Positions 26,690 to 35,044 of a DNA stretch of 43,706 bases are shown here, one piece after another. This DNA comes from JAFGOG01 sp034429215. Lineage in GTDB: Bacteria > Chloroflexota > Anaerolineae > JAAYZQ01. Numbering within the stretch: position 1 is the first letter of the stretch; each line of letters starts with the position of its first letter. Under the pieces are notes generated by a model that had not been told where the DNA came from, searched no databases, and saw only the letters and a program-made list of their open reading frames with translations. The stretch lies in assembly GCA_034429215.1 (NCBI GenBank), contig DAOUGI010000123.1, positions 1 to 43,706 on the forward strand, in the 5' to 3' direction. Made by a program: the position numbers and the translations under genes.

Positions 26690-27109
26690 ATGCAGACCAA
26701 AGAAGGCGTCCTTGACCAACTGAGCCATGCCGGTTACCGCATCACCCAACCCCGCCGGGCGGTGATCGACGCCCTGCTCGAAGACGAGGGCCACCACAGC
26801 CCGGCTGAGGTCCACAAGCGGGCCCTGGTCCGCTGCCCGACCGTCGGACTGGTGACCGTCTATCGCACCCTGGAGCTGCTGGCCGATCTCGGCTTTGCCC
26901 GGCGTATCCACACCGACGATGGCTGTCATGGCTACGCCAGCGCCAGCCACGGCCACCATCACCATCTGGTCTGCCGCCGCTGTGGCGCCGCCGTCGAGTT
27001 CGAGGGCTGCGACCTGTCGGCCCTTTTTGAGCAGATCGGCCGGGCCACCGGCTATTGTGTCGACGAGCACCTGCTGGAGCTGGTCGGCCTGTGCCCGGCT
27101 TGCCGGTGA
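26690..27109 (+). CDS. zur: Fur-family zinc-responsive repressor (Zur)
   Basis: A 139-residue Fur-family metalloregulator. The winged-helix DNA-binding half is residues 1-80 (YRITQPRRAVIDALL, HSPAEVHKRA, LVTVYRTLELLADLG). The dimerisation half has the histidine-rich GHHHHLVCRRCG and the second Cys pair CPAC at the C-terminus, giving the structural zinc site (CxxC plus CxxC). Zur is preferred over Fur or PerR because the operator upstream is Zur-like and the next three genes form a ZnuABC importer. No clear ribosome site precedes the ATG; the very short leader suggests near-leaderless translation. The first gene of the zinc operon, probably autoregulated. Confidence 0.88.
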   Translation: MQTKEGVLDQLSHAGYRITQPRRAVIDALLEDEGHHSPAEVHKRALVRCPTVGLVTVYRTLELLADLGFARRIHTDDGCHGYASASHGHHHHLVCRRCGAAVEFEGCDLSALFEQIGRATGYCVDEHLLELVGLCPACR

Positions 27110-27233
27110 GTTGCCCTATGCTGCCACTTGCCATCTTGCGCTGCATTTTTTCACTACCCCTACTCCAAGTCTGAGCCGGAGAAAGCGGGCGCTGTGATTA
27201 CTCTACTCACGGAATCTTCGCAGATTATGGTGG

Positions 27234-28196
27234 ATGATGCGCACGAATAGCAGGGATCTTTGGATCATACTGTCGGGCCTTGTCGTGCTCCTCCTGGCCT
27301 CCGTCTCCGCCTGCGGCGGGTCGGGCCCGGCAGGACAAACGGCCGGATCGACTCCGTTGCCCATTGGTCCGGGCGGAAAGCTTCAGGTCGTTGCGACCAC
27401 CAACCTGATCGGCGACGTCGTCGGCCGCGTCGGCGGTGACCGGATCCGGCTCACTACCCTCATGGCCATGGGCGCCGACCCCCACAGCTACGTGCCTACC
27501 CCGTCCGACACGGCGGCCATCCATGATGCCCACCTGCTTTTCGCCAACGGCGCCGGCCTGGAAGAGTTCCTGGCCGAGACGCTGGCCAACGCCGGCGGCG
27601 ATGCCGTCCGGGTCGATCTGTCCGATGGCCTGACTCTGCGCCAATTGAGCGACGGGCATGAAGGAGAAGAGGGCGATGATCCCCACGTCTGGTTCGACGT
27701 CCATAATGTCGTCCGGTGGGTCACCGCCGTCGAGGGTGCTTTGAGCGCCCTCGACCCGACCAACGCTGCCGCTTACCGCGCCAACGCCGAGGCTTACACC
27801 CGCGAGCTGGAGGCGCTGGATGCCTGGATCATCCGGCAAGTGTCCACGATCCCCGAGGCCAACCGCAAGCTGGTGATCAACCACCCCGTCTTGGGCTATT
27901 TCGCCGGCCGCTATGGGTTGCAGCAGATTGGCGCCGTCTATCCGCTGAACCCCTCCGCCGAGCCATCGGCCCAAGACCTGGCCGCGCTGGAAGAGATGGT
28001 CCACCAGTTCGGCGTGCCGGCCGTTTTTGCCGAAAACACCGTCAGCGCCAAGCTGGCCGAGCAGGTCTCCAGGGACACGGGGGTCCGGCTCGTCCTGCTC
28101 TATACTGACTCGCTCGGCGGCCCCGGCACGGGTGCCGAGACATACCTGGACCTGATGCGGTACGATGTGCAGGCGATTGTTGAGGCGTTAAAGTAA
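27234..28196 (+). CDS. znuA: Zinc ABC transporter binding lipoprotein (ZnuA)
   Basis: Surface zinc-capture protein of the cluster A-I family, 320 residues. Residues 1-27 are a lipoprotein signal ending SVSAC (Cys27). Expected metal ligands are seen at MGADPHSYVPTPSD, GDDPHVWFD, INHPVLGYFA and the acidic residue in FAENTVSAK. The metal-binding loop (GHEGEEGDDPH) is short and acidic rather than a long histidine tract. It is 124 bp downstream of zur without a second Zur box or promoter that I can see, so it is read from the zur promoter. Manganese binding is the alternative, but Zur context favours zinc. The ribosome site is weak (GGTGG). Confidence 0.88.
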   Translation: MMRTNSRDLWIILSGLVVLLLASVSACGGSGPAGQTAGSTPLPIGPGGKLQVVATTNLIGDVVGRVGGDRIRLTTLMAMGADPHSYVPTPSDTAAIHDAHLLFANGAGLEEFLAETLANAGGDAVRVDLSDGLTLRQLSDGHEGEEGDDPHVWFDVHNVVRWVTAVEGALSALDPTNAAAYRANAEAYTRELEALDAWIIRQVSTIPEANRKLVINHPVLGYFAGRYGLQQIGAVYPLNPSAEPSAQDLAALEEMVHQFGVPAVFAENTVSAKLAEQVSRDTGVRLVLLYTDSLGGPGTGAETYLDLMRYDVQAIVEALK

Positions 28197-28200
28197 GGCT

Positions 28201-28968
28201 ATGGCTCCAATCCTGAAGGTAGACAACCTAACCGTCAGCTATAACGGCAGCCACGCCCTTGAAGGGGTGAGCTTTAGCGTCGAGGCCGGGGAGCGGGTGG
28301 CCGTTGTCGGCCCCAACGGCTCGGGCAAAAGCACGCTGTTCAAGGCTATGGTCGGCCTGGTCCGTCCCCTGGCCGGCAGCATCCAGTCGAACGGTGCCGA
28401 GATCGGCTACGTTTCTCAACGTTCGGAGGTCGACTGGCGCTTTCCGGTCACCGTCCACGACGTGGTGATGATGGGCCGGATCGCCCAGATCGGCTGGCTG
28501 CGCTGGCAGCGTCCCGTCGACCGCGCGGTCGTCCGGCGCTGCCTGGACCAGGTGGGCATGGCCGCTTTTTCCGGCCGGCAGATCGGCGAGCTGTCGGGCG
28601 GGCAGCAGCAGCGGGTGTTCATCGCCCGGGCCCTGGCTCAGAACGCCTCGATCCTGTTGATGGATGAGCCGTTCAGCGGCGTGGACGTGCCGTCGCAGGA
28701 GGCCATCCTCGAAATCCTGGATGGACTGCGAGAGCAGGGTGTGACGGTCCTCCTGTCGACCCACGATCTCAATCTGGCGGTGGAGCGGTTCGACCGGCTG
28801 GCGCTCCTCAACCGCCGGCTGATCGCCTACGGCCCGGCGCGCGGGGCCATCACCCCGGCTGCCCTGGCCGCGGCCTACGGCGGTCAGGCGCTGTGGCGCG
28901 GCGAGGACTATGCCCTGGTCATGGGCGACATCGCCTGCTGCGGGGAGGTGGAAGGCCACCATGGGTGA
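28201..28968 (+). CDS. znuC: Zinc ABC transporter ATPase (ZnuC)
   Basis: ATP-binding subunit, 255 residues. Walker A GPNGSGKST (about residues 38-46), Q-loop in GYVSQRSEVDW, signature LSGGQQQRV (about 134-142), Walker B ILLMDEPF and the switch histidine in STHDLNLAV. It starts four bases after the znuA stop and overlaps the permease gene by 8 bp. The SQRSEVDWRFPV stretch is typical of metal (Zn/Mn) ATPases. Confidence 0.93.
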   Translation: MAPILKVDNLTVSYNGSHALEGVSFSVEAGERVAVVGPNGSGKSTLFKAMVGLVRPLAGSIQSNGAEIGYVSQRSEVDWRFPVTVHDVVMMGRIAQIGWLRWQRPVDRAVVRRCLDQVGMAAFSGRQIGELSGGQQQRVFIARALAQNASILLMDEPFSGVDVPSQEAILEILDGLREQGVTVLLSTHDLNLAVERFDRLALLNRRLIAYGPARGAITPAALAAAYGGQALWRGEDYALVMGDIACCGEVEGHHG

Positions 28969-29824
28969 TCTGTTGAACCTGCTGATCGAGCCGCTGCGTT
29001 ACCCATTCATGGTCCGTGGGCTGCTGGCCTCGCTGATGGTCGGCACTCTGTGTGCCGTGGTCGGCACCTACGTCGTGCTGCGCGGCATGGCTTTTTTCGG
29101 CGACGCGCTGGCTCACGCCATCCTGCCCGGCGTGGCCGTCGCCTACCTGCTGTCGATCAACCTGTTCTGGGGCGCGTTGGTCATGAGCTTGATCACCGCC
29201 CTGGGCATCGGCTACCTGAGCCGGCGCAGCCAGGTGAAGGAGGACACGGCCATCGGGGTCATCTTTGCCGCCAGCTTTGCCCTGGGCGTAGCCCTGCTGT
29301 CCACCGTGCGCAGCTACAGCGTCGATCTGACCCACATCCTGTTCGGCAATGTCCTGGGGGTGTCGAACACCGATCTATGGCTGACCGCCGGGCTCGGGCT
29401 GGTCGTCCTGGCCATCGTGGTCCTGTTGTACAAGGAGCTGCTGGTCGTGTCGTTCGATCCGATCCTCGCTGCCACGCTTCGCCTGCCGCTCGACGCTCTG
29501 AACTACCTGCTGCTGGTGCTGATCGCCCTGACCGTCGTCGTCTCGTTGCAGGCGGTGGGCGTGGCGCTGATGGTGGCCATGCTCGTCACACCGGCGGCCA
29601 CCGCCTACCTGCTGACCCGCCGTCTGTGGAAGATGATGATCATCGGCGCGGCCATCGGCGCGGCCTCGGCCGTCGCCGGGCTGTACCTTTCCTTCTACGT
29701 CAACGTCGCCTCGGGCGCCGCCGTTGTCCTGGTGGCGACCGGCTTTTTCGTGCTGGCCTTTTTGTTTGCCCCGGCTCGGGGCGTGGTGTGGAACTGGTAC
29801 AAGGAATGCCGTGTGCTGAGCTGA
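28961..29824 (+). CDS. znuB: Zinc ABC transporter permease (ZnuB)
   Basis: Membrane channel subunit of the zinc importer, family ABC-3, 287 residues with about eight hydrophobic helices. FFGDALAHAILPGVAVAYLL (about residues 43-62) is the family signature. The ATG at 28961 is chosen because it follows GGGGAGG and starts the protein just before the first helix; the frame is open further upstream inside znuC. The 8-bp overlap with znuC indicates translational coupling. Confidence 0.92.
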   Translation: MGDLLNLLIEPLRYPFMVRGLLASLMVGTLCAVVGTYVVLRGMAFFGDALAHAILPGVAVAYLLSINLFWGALVMSLITALGIGYLSRRSQVKEDTAIGVIFAASFALGVALLSTVRSYSVDLTHILFGNVLGVSNTDLWLTAGLGLVVLAIVVLLYKELLVVSFDPILAATLRLPLDALNYLLLVLIALTVVVSLQAVGVALMVAMLVTPAATAYLLTRRLWKMMIIGAAIGAASAVAGLYLSFYVNVASGAAVVLVATGFFVLAFLFAPARGVVWNWYKECRVLS

Positions 29825-29859
29825 CAGCAGCACGCCGGTACCGACCCGGAGGTGAGCAC

Positions 29860-31056
29860 TTGGCCGAGACTTTTTTGACCCACCTGGAATGCGGCCGTTG
29901 CGGTCGAACCTACGACGCCGGCCGTCTGTGGAACCTGTGCCCCGAGTGCGGCAAGCCGCTGCTGGCCCGTTACGACCTGCCGGCCGCGGCCCGTGCCCTG
30001 TCACCCTCGGACCTGGCCTGCCGTGAGCCGAGCCTGTGGCGCTACCGCGAGCTGCTGCCGGTGCGCGACCCCGCCAACCGCCTGACGCTGGGCGAGGGCT
30101 GGACGCCGCTGGTCCACGCGGCGCGGCTGGGCGCCGAGGTCGGCCTCGATCGGCTATACATCAAGGATGAGGGCCTCAACCCTACTGGCTCCTTCAAGGC
30201 GCGCGGCATGGCTGTGGCCGTGTCGCGGGCCAGAGAGCTGGGAGCCACGGCGATATCGCTTCCCACGGCGGGAAATGCCGGTGGGGCGGCCAGTGCCTAT
30301 GCCGCCCTGGGCGGGCTGGAAACGCACGTCTACATGCCGTCCGATGTCCCGCCCCTATTTGTAGCCGAGTGCCGCGCCCTGGGCGCCGAGGTCACACTGG
30401 TCGACGGCCTGATCACCGACTGCGGCCGGCGGGCAGCCGAGGATGGGCGGCCTGGCGGCTGGTTCGACCTGTCTACCCTCAAGGAACCGTACCGCCTGGA
30501 GGGGAAAAAGACGATGGGCTATGAGCTGGCCGAGCAGTTCGGTTGGCGGCTGCCTGATGTGGTCATCTATCCCACCGGCGGCGGTACCGGGCTGGTCGGC
30601 ATGTGGAAGGCGTTCGACGAGATGGAGCAGTTGGGCTGGATCGGCCCCGCCCGGCCGCGAATGGTGACCGTCCAGGCCGAGGGCTGCGCGCCGATGGTCA
30701 AGGCCCTGCACGACGGCCAAGAGTTCGCCGCGCCGTGGCCAAATGCTGCCACGGTGGCCGACGGGCTGCGGGTGCCGGCTGCTGTGGGTGATTTCCTAAT
30801 CCTGCGCGCTCTGCGCGAGAGCGGTGGCACGGCGCTGGCCGTTTCGGACGAGGAGATGATGGCCGCCGCCCGGCTCATCGGCCGCACCCAGGGCATCTTT
30901 TCCAGCCCGGAGGGCGCTGCGACGTTGGCTGCCCTGCTGCACCTGTGCCGGCAGGGATGGATTGGCGACGGCGAGACCGTGGTGCTGTTTAATACCGGCA
31001 GCGGGCTCAAGTACGCCCACTTGTGGTCGCCAGAGACACGCGATACTAAGCGTTAA
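29860..31056 (+). CDS. thrC: Threonine synthase
   Basis: PLP enzyme that converts O-phosphohomoserine to threonine, 398 residues. PLP lysine in NPTGSFKARGM (about residue 115); glycine-rich phosphate loop in PTGGGTGLVGMW; GSGLKY near the C-terminus. The N-terminus has a zinc ribbon (CGRCG and CPECG). The frame is open for 270 codons upstream, but the real start is the TTG at 29860, preceded by GGAGGTGA at the right spacing, which gives the family N-terminus. It lies 35 bp after znuB with no promoter between, so it should share the zinc-regulated transcript. The pairing is unusual. Confidence 0.9.
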   Translation: MAETFLTHLECGRCGRTYDAGRLWNLCPECGKPLLARYDLPAAARALSPSDLACREPSLWRYRELLPVRDPANRLTLGEGWTPLVHAARLGAEVGLDRLYIKDEGLNPTGSFKARGMAVAVSRARELGATAISLPTAGNAGGAASAYAALGGLETHVYMPSDVPPLFVAECRALGAEVTLVDGLITDCGRRAAEDGRPGGWFDLSTLKEPYRLEGKKTMGYELAEQFGWRLPDVVIYPTGGGTGLVGMWKAFDEMEQLGWIGPARPRMVTVQAEGCAPMVKALHDGQEFAAPWPNAATVADGLRVPAAVGDFLILRALRESGGTALAVSDEEMMAAARLIGRTQGIFSSPEGAATLAALLHLCRQGWIGDGETVVLFNTGSGLKYAHLWSPETRDTKR

Positions 31057-32227
31057 GGATCTTGTTTAGCAGCTCTGGTATTTGTGGGTTGTTCGGCTCG
31101 ATCTGCCGGGCCTCTTCCAGATGCTCCTGTGCCTTTTCCGGCTGACCCAGATTGATATAGGCTGAGGCCAGGGCCAGGCGATAGTCGGGATGGCCTGGGG
31201 TGAGGGCCACGGCTTTGGCCCAATGAACCGCCGCCCTGGCCCACATGCCCTGGTCGGCATACCTCCGCCCTCGGGTATAGAGCGCCGAGTGACTGTCCAC
31301 GTCCGAATCCAACACGGCTGCCAGCCGCCGCTCCACCCAGGTAAACTCATCATAGGCTGCAAAGACATAGCTGGTTGCCGCCAAAAATACGGCTAGCGCC
31401 ACGGCGAACCGCGCGATTTGCCGGGTCTCGGCCGTGATAGCGTTGTAAAAAAGAAGGAGCAAGCCGGCGAGGAGCAGCCCTACCGTCAGCCAATAGGCGA
31501 ACCGGACGCGATAGTAGAGGGCAGCGGCAATGGTCAGGCTAAAGAGAAACGCCGTTCCACCGGCCAGTAGCACTGGGGCCGGCGGCAGAACCACTGAGCT
31601 GAGAGCCGGCAGCTTCAAGCCCAGCAGCTCGGCAAGCTTCTGGAGCGTCGCAGCCAGGCGCGGTGAGGCATCCACGAGGGCGGGCAGGTCTGACGTCAGG
31701 TAGTAGAGGCTTAGGCCCATCCACAGGTAGTTGGCCAGGCTGAACCAGATGGCCACCAGCCCAAGTGAGTAGGCCGAATGGTCCTTTGATTTGCGCTCTT
31801 TGACAGAGATAGTGCGGCTGCATGTGGGGCACTGGCGGGCCTGTGGGGCGGCCTGCGCACCGCAGTAGGGGCAGGGCAGTGGCTCTACTGCTGCGTTTGA
31901 TACCAGGCATTCCTCGAGTGTGGTAGGGATATACTCGATCGTGGTCCGGGCCTGGCTCGACGCCTGTGCCATTTGGGCGCGGAGAGTGGCCAATTCGGAC
32001 TGGATGGCGGTGTTTCCGGGATCCAGCGCCGAAACATTTTCCAGGCAGATCTCACGCTCTTCAGGCAGCTCGACAACAAGGCTAAGCCAATACCAGGCCT
32101 GCACGTTACGCCGATCGGCTTGGACGATAGGCAGCAAGCAGGCGCGCGCGTGGGCAGCTTGACCTGCCCGGGCGGCGGCAATGCCCTCTTTTAGCAGCGT
32201 GTCATCGGGTGCGGATGGGTTACCCAT
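31046..32227 (-). CDS. TPR membrane protein with zinc ribbon
   Basis: A 393-residue protein of unknown function. The N-terminus has helical TPR-like repeats (about 5-75, AGQAAHARACLLPIVQADRR), then a zinc ribbon with two CxxC pairs (CPYCG and CPTCS, about residues 118-140), followed by four to five membrane helices (about 152-290), and a C-terminal TPR pair (about 325-385, AVALTPGHPDYRLALASAYI). Such proteins usually anchor complexes at the membrane. It converges on threonine synthase with an 11-bp overlap of coding ends and follows the winged-helix gene by 16 bp, probably in one transcript from the promoter at 32672. Confidence 0.72.
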   Translation of the reverse strand: MGNPSAPDDTLLKEGIAAARAGQAAHARACLLPIVQADRRNVQAWYWLSLVVELPEEREICLENVSALDPGNTAIQSELATLRAQMAQASSQARTTIEYIPTTLEECLVSNAAVEPLPCPYCGAQAAPQARQCPTCSRTISVKERKSKDHSAYSLGLVAIWFSLANYLWMGLSLYYLTSDLPALVDASPRLAATLQKLAELLGLKLPALSSVVLPPAPVLLAGGTAFLFSLTIAAALYYRVRFAYWLTVGLLLAGLLLLFYNAITAETRQIARFAVALAVFLAATSYVFAAYDEFTWVERRLAAVLDSDVDSHSALYTRGRRYADQGMWARAAVHWAKAVALTPGHPDYRLALASAYINLGQPEKAQEHLEEARQIEPNNPQIPELLNKILNA

Positions 32228-32243
32228 CGTGATAGACTCTGGC

Positions 32244-32645
32244 TCAGGGTTGATCCAGGGCCATCCGCGCCCAATGATAGCCCTCTTGTAGCCAGGTCAC
32301 GTACTGCTGTAGGGTCTGCCGGCGCCGGGGTTCGGCAGTCAGGTCGTAGACGCGCAGGCTGCCCAACACCGTCACGTTGAGGAATCCGGCCTCGGCAAGT
32401 GCTTCGAGGATCGGTTCGACCTGAGCCACCTTGCGGCCGATGCTCACCGTCAGGCCATCTGCTGTGTCACATGTGTATGGGTTTTGCACCAGGAAGGTGA
32501 CGAGATCGACGGCCGGCAGATCGGAAACGAGCCGGGATATCGTATCCCATAGCTCATCCCCCTCGGCCCACGGGATGGCTTTTTCCTCGTCGGCCCGCTC
32601 GGCGCGGTTCTGTGGCTTGACGCCATCTCTTTCGAACTGTGTCAT
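32244..32645 (-). CDS. Small winged-helix-like protein
   Basis: A 133-residue protein. The middle (about residues 35-108) has the pattern of a winged helix: a leucine-rich helix, NPYTCDTADGLTVSIGR, a recognition-helix-like VEPILEALAEAGF and a wing LGSLRVYDLT. The C-terminal 25 residues form an amphipathic helix. It could be a DNA-binding regulator or a protein-interaction winged helix; no catalytic residues are seen. First gene of a transcript with the TPR/zinc-ribbon protein. Confidence 0.6.
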   Translation of the reverse strand: MTQFERDGVKPQNRAERADEEKAIPWAEGDELWDTISRLVSDLPAVDLVTFLVQNPYTCDTADGLTVSIGRKVAQVEPILEALAEAGFLNVTVLGSLRVYDLTAEPRRRQTLQQYVTWLQEGYHWARMALDQP

Positions 32646-32671
32646 CTCGTTCTCTCAGTGCAACACAGGTC

Positions 32672-32701
32672 ACTTTACCAGCATAGTAGCTTGGTTGTCA
32701 A
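32672..32701 (-). promoter_or_regulatory. Sigma-70 promoter of the winged-helix/TPR pair
   Basis: Minus strand TTGACA (32696-32701), 18 bases, TAAAGT (32672-32677), about 20 bases before the ATG at 32645. Confidence 0.6.
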
Positions 32702-32769
32702 TAGTACCTGTTTCCCAACCGGCCGTCTACTTTTTCCTTTTTGCCCTGTGCCGGCCTGCGATTGCCGGA

Positions 32770-33489
32770 TCAAGTGCCAGATAGAGCTGTGATGGTCAGA
32801 CCATAGCCCAGCCCTGGTACTGTCTCGATGTAGGCAGAGTGCATTGTCTCGGTGTCTTGATCGGGCAGACCGGCGCTTTGCGCCATCTTGCTCCGCAGGC
32901 GACGCACCAACTGGCGAAGCATGTCGCGGTCGCCCCCCTCGGCGCCCCACACGTGATCGATGATGGCCTCGGCGGTCAGCACCTGCCCGGCGTTCAGCAT
33001 GAAATAATCCAGCAGCCGGGTCTCTAGTGGCGTCAAAGACACCACGTTGCCCTGGCCGATGCGCATCTCCCGGCGGCTAGAATCCAGAGCTAGTTCGCCA
33101 ACCCGACCCCGGTGAGCCGCGGGCAGCGTCCGGCCTGCCCGGCGCAGTACTGCCTGTGCGCGCGCCACCAGTTGGCGAGGGCTGAACGGTTTTGTGACGT
33201 AATCGTCGGCGCCTAGCTCTAGTCCACGTACCACGTCATCCTCATCGTTGCGCACCGTCAGCAACAGGATCGGCGTGTCCGACTGTGCGCGAATGCGCTG
33301 GCACACCGCAAACCCGTCAAGCTGTGGTAGGTTAACATCGAGGACGACCAGATCCGGTTGCTCTTCGTTCCAACGTTGCAGCGCGGCCGCTCCGTCGTAG
33401 GCCTGCACTATCTGGAACCCTTCGCGTCGCAGGGTAAAAGCTACAACGTCGGCCAATGCCCGGTCGTCATCTACAATCAAGACTTTCAT
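32770..33489 (-). CDS. OmpR/PhoB-family response regulator
   Basis: Transcription factor of 239 residues. Receiver domain (1-120) with the phospho-aspartate in VVLDVNLPQLDG (about 51), acidic DDD near residue 7-9 and the switch lysine in DYVTKPF. C-terminal winged-helix trans_reg_C domain (about 133-235) with LTPLETRLLDYFMLNAGQVL and the recognition region RDMLRQLVRRLRSKM. It overlaps the upstream histidine kinase by 4 bp (ATGA) and should be its cognate partner. Targets are unknown. Confidence 0.93.
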   Translation of the reverse strand: MKVLIVDDDRALADVVAFTLRREGFQIVQAYDGAAALQRWNEEQPDLVVLDVNLPQLDGFAVCQRIRAQSDTPILLLTVRNDEDDVVRGLELGADDYVTKPFSPRQLVARAQAVLRRAGRTLPAAHRGRVGELALDSSRREMRIGQGNVVSLTPLETRLLDYFMLNAGQVLTAEAIIDHVWGAEGGDRDMLRQLVRRLRSKMAQSAGLPDQDTETMHSAYIETVPGLGYGLTITALSGT

Positions 33490-34853
33490 CGTTCGCTAAA
33501 GGTTCCTTCCGTCCCGATCGCTGCGTCTGCCTCGCGCGGGACAGGTGCCTCCCCCGAGGTAGAGGGCGCCGCTGCCATCAGGGTGAACCAGAAGGTAACC
33601 CCACCGCCCGGCCGATCCTCGATACCAACCTGGCCGCCATGAGCTTCGACGACCGCCTTGACGACCGACAGGCCCAAGCCGGCGCCCGCCTTGGTAGGGT
33701 CATGACCTGTGCTCTGGTGAGCAAAACGGCGAAAGAGGACGTTTCTCTCCTCGATCGGGATGCCGGGCCCTTGATCGGTGACGGAAACCCGGACCTGATT
33801 GCCGTGCACATTCACAAGGATCCCGATTTCGGCGTTGTCTGGGTTATGCTTAGTCGCGTTGGATAACAGGTTGACCAGAACCTGGGCCACGCGGCGTGGA
33901 TCGGCTTGCACAGTGGGCATGGCTGCCGGAAGGTCGATCACGAAATGTTGGCTGCGCTTGTACACCAACGGCTGCACCATCCGGATGGCTTCGGCAATGA
34001 TTTCTCCCATACTCGACGGGTGGGGGTAGACTCGGAAGTGGCCTGTTTCGATGCTGGCGCTCTCCAGTAGGTTGTCCACCAAATTCTGTAGGCCCAGGAT
34101 CCCGGCATGCAGCGAGGCCAGCAGCTCGCGCAGCTCGCCGTTCGCCTCATGTCCCGTGCTTGCCACGACCAAAGGTTGCAGGACAGGCGATTCCCCTTCG
34201 GTTCCCTGGCGACCGGCCTGCCCGATCGGGTCCGTGTGTGCAGCTATCAGATCCGGCGCCTGGTCCAATAACAACTCGACCGAGGCCGCCACCGCCGACA
34301 GAGGGGTCCGAAACTCGTGGGCTACGTTCGCCAAAAAATCGCCCAAGAGGCGATGGACTGCCTCCTCCTCGCTGACATCGCGAAAGACCAGCGCCACCCG
34401 GGCGTTGTTGCTTTCTGGGGGTAACAGCCGCGCGCCGGTGACTGCCAACATGGCCTGGCGCCCGTCACGCAGCTCCACGGCGATCCTGCGCTTGCCGCCC
34501 GGTGCCGGGATCAATTGGGTGAACGGCTCATTCGTCCCGACTGGCCGGAAAATCTGGTCGCATGCGTGCCCCAGCACCTGATCGCGCTGCCAGCCGGTGG
34601 TGCGCTCTGCCCCCTGGCTGAAAAATGTAATACGCCCCTGTCGGTCTAGGGTAACGATACCCTCTACGATCGACTCCAGCAAGTGATCGGTCCACGCTTT
34701 TTCCTGGCGCAGCTCAGCTAGTGTTTGCTGCAGGTCGGCTCGGGCGCTCTCCAAAGCCTGAGCGACTGATGCCGCTTCGCCTGCATTGGCATCGCCCTTG
34801 GAAGAGAGAGCCATCTCACCTTCTTGCTGGGCATTCATGTCCGTGCTTTCCAT
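33486..34853 (-). CDS. PAS-containing histidine kinase, soluble
   Basis: A histidine kinase of about 455 residues with no membrane helix. A coiled coil (about 28-60) precedes a PAS domain (about 60-160, LESIVEGIVTLDRQGRITFF). HisKA has the phosphohistidine in NVAHEFRTPLSAV (about 185). A variable insertion of about 40 residues in the HisKA hairpin separates the two helices (LIAAHTDPIGQAGRQGTEGE and following). HATPase follows with LLSNATKHN, TDQGPGI and GAGLGLSV. The start is uncertain: GTG at 34859, ATG at 34853 and ATG at 34838 are all in frame. Cognate to the response regulator that overlaps it. Confidence 0.88.
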   Translation of the reverse strand: MESTDMNAQQEGEMALSSKGDANAGEAASVAQALESARADLQQTLAELRQEKAWTDHLLESIVEGIVTLDRQGRITFFSQGAERTTGWQRDQVLGHACDQIFRPVGTNEPFTQLIPAPGGKRRIAVELRDGRQAMLAVTGARLLPPESNNARVALVFRDVSEEEAVHRLLGDFLANVAHEFRTPLSAVAASVELLLDQAPDLIAAHTDPIGQAGRQGTEGESPVLQPLVVASTGHEANGELRELLASLHAGILGLQNLVDNLLESASIETGHFRVYPHPSSMGEIIAEAIRMVQPLVYKRSQHFVIDLPAAMPTVQADPRRVAQVLVNLLSNATKHNPDNAEIGILVNVHGNQVRVSVTDQGPGIPIEERNVLFRRFAHQSTGHDPTKAGAGLGLSVVKAVVEAHGGQVGIEDRPGGGVTFWFTLMAAAPSTSGEAPVPREADAAIGTEGTFSER

Positions 34854-34890
34854 CTCCACTTTGCTCGGGTAACGGCTGCTTGGTCCCTCC

Positions 34891-34919
34891 AGTATACATC
34901 AAAACCTCAAGCCGTCCAA
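34891..34919 (-). promoter_or_regulatory. Sigma-70 promoter of the two-component system
   Basis: Minus strand TTGGAC (34914-34919), 17 bases, TATACT (34891-34896). Confidence 0.65.
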
Positions 34920-34927
34920 GTTGGCGG

Positions 34928-34942
34928 TTGTCTGCTAGACAA
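34928..34942. promoter_or_regulatory. Inverted repeat between divergent promoters
   Basis: TTGTCT-GCT-AGACAA is a perfect 6-3-6 palindrome. It overlaps the -35 box of the rightward PrsW promoter and lies just behind the -35 of the leftward kinase promoter: a good place for a repressor or activator, possibly the response regulator itself. Confidence 0.5.
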
Positions 34943-34964
34943 AAGCGCCGAAATGTGGTACAGT
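34936..34964 (+). promoter_or_regulatory. Sigma-70 promoter of the PrsW-like gene
   Basis: TAGACA (34936-34941), 17 bases, TACAGT (34959-34964), about 80 bases upstream of the ATG at 35045. Confidence 0.55.
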
Positions 34965-35044
34965 CAGAGCAATCAATCCTCTGGCGAGGCAGCTTTCGGC
35001 CCGCCGGATCATGGCCGGCTTTGACAACAAGGGAAAACGAACAG

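Noticed and set aside
29050..29859. Open frame upstream of threonine synthase, making a 668-residue protein
   Set aside because: It runs out of frame through znuB, has arginine-rich composition typical of an antisense or shifted frame in GC-rich DNA, and the TTG at 29860 has a proper ribosome site.
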